Source: Chitinophaga costaii
GTDB lineage: Bacteria; Bacteroidota; Bacteroidia; Chitinophagales; Chitinophagaceae
Length of the DNA stretch: 64,000 bases
Assembly: GCF_900094705.1 (NCBI RefSeq)
Contig: NZ_FMAR01000004.1
Location: 124,001 to 188,000 of the forward strand
Direction: 5' to 3'
Positions 61,531 to 64,000 of this stretch are shown here, in pieces. A model generated the notes under the pieces. It saw only the letters and a program-made list of their open reading frames with translations. It made no database searches and was not told the origin of the DNA. Numbering within the stretch: the stretch's first letter is position 1; every line of letters starts with the position of its first letter. Position numbers and translations under genes: made by a program.

Positions 61531-62733
61531 ATGAAAAAAGCCATGTTAACCGGCGGCTTCCTGATGAGCGCCATTTGTTTGCTGTCCTGCAACAAAAACC
61601 TGGACACAGGCAGTACCCCTTCTTCCACATTGCCCACCGCTGCCAGGGCCGTTACCTACCAGTTGGTATGGCAGGACGAATTTGATGGTTCCTCCGTTAA
61701 TACCAGTAACTGGAATATTGACAACGGTAATCCCGGGGTGAATAATGAGCAGGAATACTACCAATCTGCCAATGCCACCGTAACCGGGGGCAACCTGGTA
61801 ATTACCGCCCGTAAACAAAGTGTGGGCGGACAGCCTTACACGTCGGCCAAGCTGACCACTGCCGGCAAGTTTCAACCTACTTATGGCCGCATAGAGGCCC
61901 GTATAAAACTGCCTGGTGTACAAGGCATGTGGCCCGCTTTCTGGATGCTCGGGGCCAATATCAGTGACCCTAATGTAGGCTGGCCCAAATGTGGGGAGAT
62001 CGATATTATGGAACAGGTGAATACCAACAACACCATTTTGGGTACTATGCATTGGGATGCGGGCAGCGGCCATGTGCAATATGGTGGCAGCACGGGCGCT
62101 ACTGCCACCGACTATCACGTGTATGCGGTAGAGTGGGACGCCAGCAGCATTCGCTGGTATGTGGATGGCACGAATTACGTGACGGGCAATATTGCTAATA
62201 ATATCAACAACACAGGTGCTTTTCACAATCCTTTTTATATTATCCTGAACCTGGCCGTGGGCGGCGATTTGCCAGGCAATACCATTAATGATGGCGCCCT
62301 TCCCACCACCATGCTGGTGGATTATGTGCGCGTGTACAATATGACTAACACCAGCGCCCCACCCATTGGGTCGGTTATTTCGCTGAAGGGCAGCAACGGC
62401 TTGTATGTAAGTGGTGAAAACGGCACGCAGGCTATGACCTGTAACCGTACCACAGCAGACGACTGGGAGAAGTTCACCGTGTTAGATGCCGGCAATGGAA
62501 AAGTATCGTTGCGCAGCATGGGCAAATATGTGAGCAGTGAAGACGGTACCCAGGCCATCACCTGCAACCGTACTACCGTCGGCGACTGGGAGAAGTTTAC
62601 CTGGCAGGTACAACCGGATGGCACCATCTCATTGATTGGCAATAATGGTAAGTACATATCCAGCGAAAACGGTACGCAGGCCATGACCTGCAACCGTACT
62701 ACCGCTGGTGCCTGGGAGGCTTTCCATATTTAA
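61531..62733 (+). CDS. GH16 beta-glucanase lipoprotein with a C-terminal beta-trefoil
   Basis: The 400-aa protein is a lipoprotein (LLSC, Cys20). Its GH16 domain has WQDEFDGSSVNTSNW and the catalytic EIDIME with Glu156 and Glu161, as in laminarinases and beta-1,3(4)-glucanases. From about residue 278 three near-identical repeats follow (NGLYVSGENGTQAMTCNRTT, GKYVSSEDGTQAITCNRTTV, GKYISSENGTQAMTCNRTTA), a fascin-like beta-trefoil that may bind glycan. It likely acts at the outer membrane on beta-1,3-glucan, in line with the nearby GH30/susCD locus. Confidence 0.9.
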   Translation: MKKAMLTGGFLMSAICLLSCNKNLDTGSTPSSTLPTAARAVTYQLVWQDEFDGSSVNTSNWNIDNGNPGVNNEQEYYQSANATVTGGNLVITARKQSVGGQPYTSAKLTTAGKFQPTYGRIEARIKLPGVQGMWPAFWMLGANISDPNVGWPKCGEIDIMEQVNTNNTILGTMHWDAGSGHVQYGGSTGATATDYHVYAVEWDASSIRWYVDGTNYVTGNIANNINNTGAFHNPFYIILNLAVGGDLPGNTINDGALPTTMLVDYVRVYNMTNTSAPPIGSVISLKGSNGLYVSGENGTQAMTCNRTTADDWEKFTVLDAGNGKVSLRSMGKYVSSEDGTQAITCNRTTVGDWEKFTWQVQPDGTISLIGNNGKYISSENGTQAMTCNRTTAGAWEAFHI

Positions 62734-62754
62734 ATGTGTGTTGTGTGTAACCGG

Positions 62755-62792
62755 GAAAAGCGCCTGCGAATTTTCTCGGGCGTTTCTTTTTA
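62755..62792 (+). terminator. Probable terminator after the GH16 gene
   Basis: GAAAAGCGCC pairs with GGCGTTTC with one bulge and runs into TTTTT. Confidence 0.5.
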
Positions 62793-62800
62793 TGGTGGTA

Positions 62801-63352
62801 TTAATTTCCGGTAAGGGGAAGATAGCGCTGGTTGGGTGGCGAATTTTTTATATAGTATTTCGTCATTTGTTTTACCATATTATCTGCATAATCCAGCCAG
62901 GCGGCTTGCTGGTCGGCGTATTTTTTATGCGTGCTGTCTTTAGCCCTGGGCCCTAACCATTTTACCATTTTGCGTTGGTTGAAATAATATCGGGAGGCTA
63001 CCGTGCGGCTGTCTTTCAGGTTGAAGGTAGTGTCGTACATGGGTACGGCGTAGGTAATGAGGCGGTCGTCGACCAGGATGAGCTGGTTTTTAGGATCAAA
63101 ATAAAGCGTTGTTTTATTTTGGCTATTTACAGCGTACACCGATTCTGTGATGATACGAAAGCCGCTGATATCATAATAGCCGTCTATGGCGGCACCTTCG
63201 GCGCTAATGCCGTCTTCGTTTTTTTTGAGGTGGGCAAAGGAAGGCTTTGCGGCGTCGATTTCCTGGCATTTGTGCTGGATGGCTGTTATGATATCCGGGG
63301 TTTGGAAGGATAGCAGTAACAAGCAAAGGGAGAGGGTTATTTGCTTCAGCAT
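62801..63352 (-). CDS. Secreted protein of unknown function
   Basis: From ATG 63352 the protein is 183 aa, with a signal peptide (MLKQITLSLCLLLLSFQT). The frame opens 14 codons earlier, but those residues would spoil the signal. The mature part has IQHKCQEIDAAKPSF, AAIDGYYDISGFRIITESVY and TTLYFDPKNQLILVDDRLITYAV, a pattern of a small envelope protein. I recognise no family. Confidence 0.65.
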   Translation of the reverse strand: MLKQITLSLCLLLLSFQTPDIITAIQHKCQEIDAAKPSFAHLKKNEDGISAEGAAIDGYYDISGFRIITESVYAVNSQNKTTLYFDPKNQLILVDDRLITYAVPMYDTTFNLKDSRTVASRYYFNQRKMVKWLGPRAKDSTHKKYADQQAAWLDYADNMVKQMTKYYIKNSPPNQRYLPLTGN

Positions 63353-63540
63353 ACAGGGGAGGTTTGGGCAAAGATATCGAAAAAGTGGGGGCATGGAAGT
63401 TGTTGCGAAACTTGGCTGCCGGCAAACAGTACAGATAGTTATTTTACGAAAAAAAATCTAAAGACAAAAAGCGTCACTGAAAACTAAATTAAGGATATCA
63501 CGCGTTGATATTTTTGATCATAAGTAGCATAAACAGTGCG

Positions 63541-64000
63541 CTATTTTTTTAGCGGAATGTTTTCCTGAGCGGCCCATTGGGAAATGTCTTGTTTGTTCAA
63601 AGCGGCCGCCATGAGGTCGGGAAATTTGTCCGGCGTGCAGGCAAAAACAGGGATGCCGAGGGTGGCTAAAAACCGGGCATTGCCATGATCGTAATGCGGC
63701 GCACCATCATCGCTAAGCGCTAATAAAACAATGAGCTGTACGCCGGCGGAAACCAGGGAGGTGGCGCGTTTGCGTAGGTTGTCGGTGTTGCCGCCTTCGA
63801 ACAGGTCGGTGATCAATACCATGACAGTGTCTGAGGGGCGGGAAATAAGTTGCTGGCAATAACCCAGAGCCAATTGTATATCGGTGCCACCACCCAGTTG
63901 TACACCGAAAAGCAGTTCTACCGGGTCGCTGAGTTCCTCGGTGAGATCGGCTACGGCGGTGTCGAAAACGATCATGTGCGTGTTTACGGCCGGTATAGAG
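63541..64000 (-). CDS. VWA domain (CoxE-like) protein, 5' truncated by the window
   Basis: The minus-strand frame is open to the right edge, so the start is missing. The visible 153 residues carry the end of a von Willebrand A domain: NTHMIVFDTAVADLTEEL, LGGGTDIQLALGYCQQL (MIDAS region), MVLITDLFEGG and LIVLLALSDDG. The tail includes IPVFACTPDKFPDLMAAAL. Such proteins are encoded beside MoxR-type AAA ATPases and act as chelatase-like partners; the neighbours are outside the window. Confidence 0.8.
   Translation of the reverse strand, partial: SIPAVNTHMIVFDTAVADLTEELSDPVELLFGVQLGGGTDIQLALGYCQQLISRPSDTVMVLITDLFEGGNTDNLRKRATSLVSAGVQLIVLLALSDDGAPHYDHGNARFLATLGIPVFACTPDKFPDLMAAALNKQDISQWAAQENIPLKK

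Noticed and set aside
1-64000. tRNA, rRNA, tmRNA, CRISPR array, prophage or intact insertion sequence
   Set aside because: No matching arms, repeat-spacer pattern, integrase or transposase with a nuclease domain was seen; the only transposase-like segment is the zinc ribbon in the receptor gene.

Overview
The window reads as a chromosomal segment of a Bacteroidota bacterium, most likely of the Chitinophaga type (family Chitinophagaceae). Supporting signs: a SusC/SusD outer-membrane pair, TAnnTTTG promoter -7 boxes, the order rpmB-rpmG-DUF4295-ftsY, families largely restricted to the phylum (DUF4294, DUF4295, DUF4199), the bacillithiol enzyme BshB1, and almost no Shine-Dalgarno sequences. The genus is inference; no rRNA or tRNA gene was seen.

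Layout. 1-7.3 kb: a truncated membrane protein, an unassigned radical SAM protein, a TonB-like protein, a secreted thioredoxin, an alpha/beta hydrolase, a three-gene secreted-protein operon led by DUF4294, and bshB1. 7.3-12.4 kb: a gene-poor kilobase with one small membrane ORF, an AhpC/AhpD-type peroxide pair, the ribosomal L28/L33/DUF4295 operon and ftsY. 12.4-22 kb: a JmjC/cupin protein, rimO, a DEAD-box helicase, glycogen branching enzyme, a DUF4382 lipoprotein, then a region with a 40-aa membrane peptide, a DUF4272 gene, a shared upstream element and a possible small RNA. 22-30.7 kb: a GH31 glucosidase, a Ycf48-like propeller protein, a propeller histidine kinase with its response regulator, and two small membrane ORFs. 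30.7-36.7 kb: topoisomerase IV parE and parC flanking a DUF1835 gene and a cupin gene. 36.7-46.5 kb, minus strand: all four genes for GDP-D-glycero-alpha-D-manno-heptose (hddA, gmhA, hddC, gmhB), two glycosyltransferases, DUF4199, a dihydroorotase-like protein that has lost most metal ligands, and a soluble histidine kinase. 46.7-48 kb: a CNNM/CorC-type membrane protein. 48.2-58.4 kb: a polysaccharide utilisation locus (PUL) with SusC, SusD and two GH30 enzymes, headed by an unusual receptor. 58.5-64 kb: a fatty acid desaturase, a compact orphan transcription unit, an outer-membrane barrel, a GH16 lipoprotein and a truncated VWA gene.

The most striking element is the 640-aa protein at 56461-58383. 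It joins a periplasmic/7TM DISM sensor and a coiled coil to a zinc ribbon and helical segment resembling the N-terminus of IS1595-family transposases, without the DDE nuclease. It lies directly upstream of susC on the same strand, so it may be a membrane-tethered regulator of this beta-glucan-type PUL. Its coiled coil contains an exact 28-bp direct repeat at a 42-bp period, and the gap before susC holds a repeated 13-bp motif. Other leads are five membrane or basic peptides of 39-49 aa that are easily missed, a shared element pointing at two convergent genes, three promoters placed exactly 4 nt before ATG, and a 15-codon ORF with a full Shine-Dalgarno sequence between a promoter-like box and stacked hairpins.
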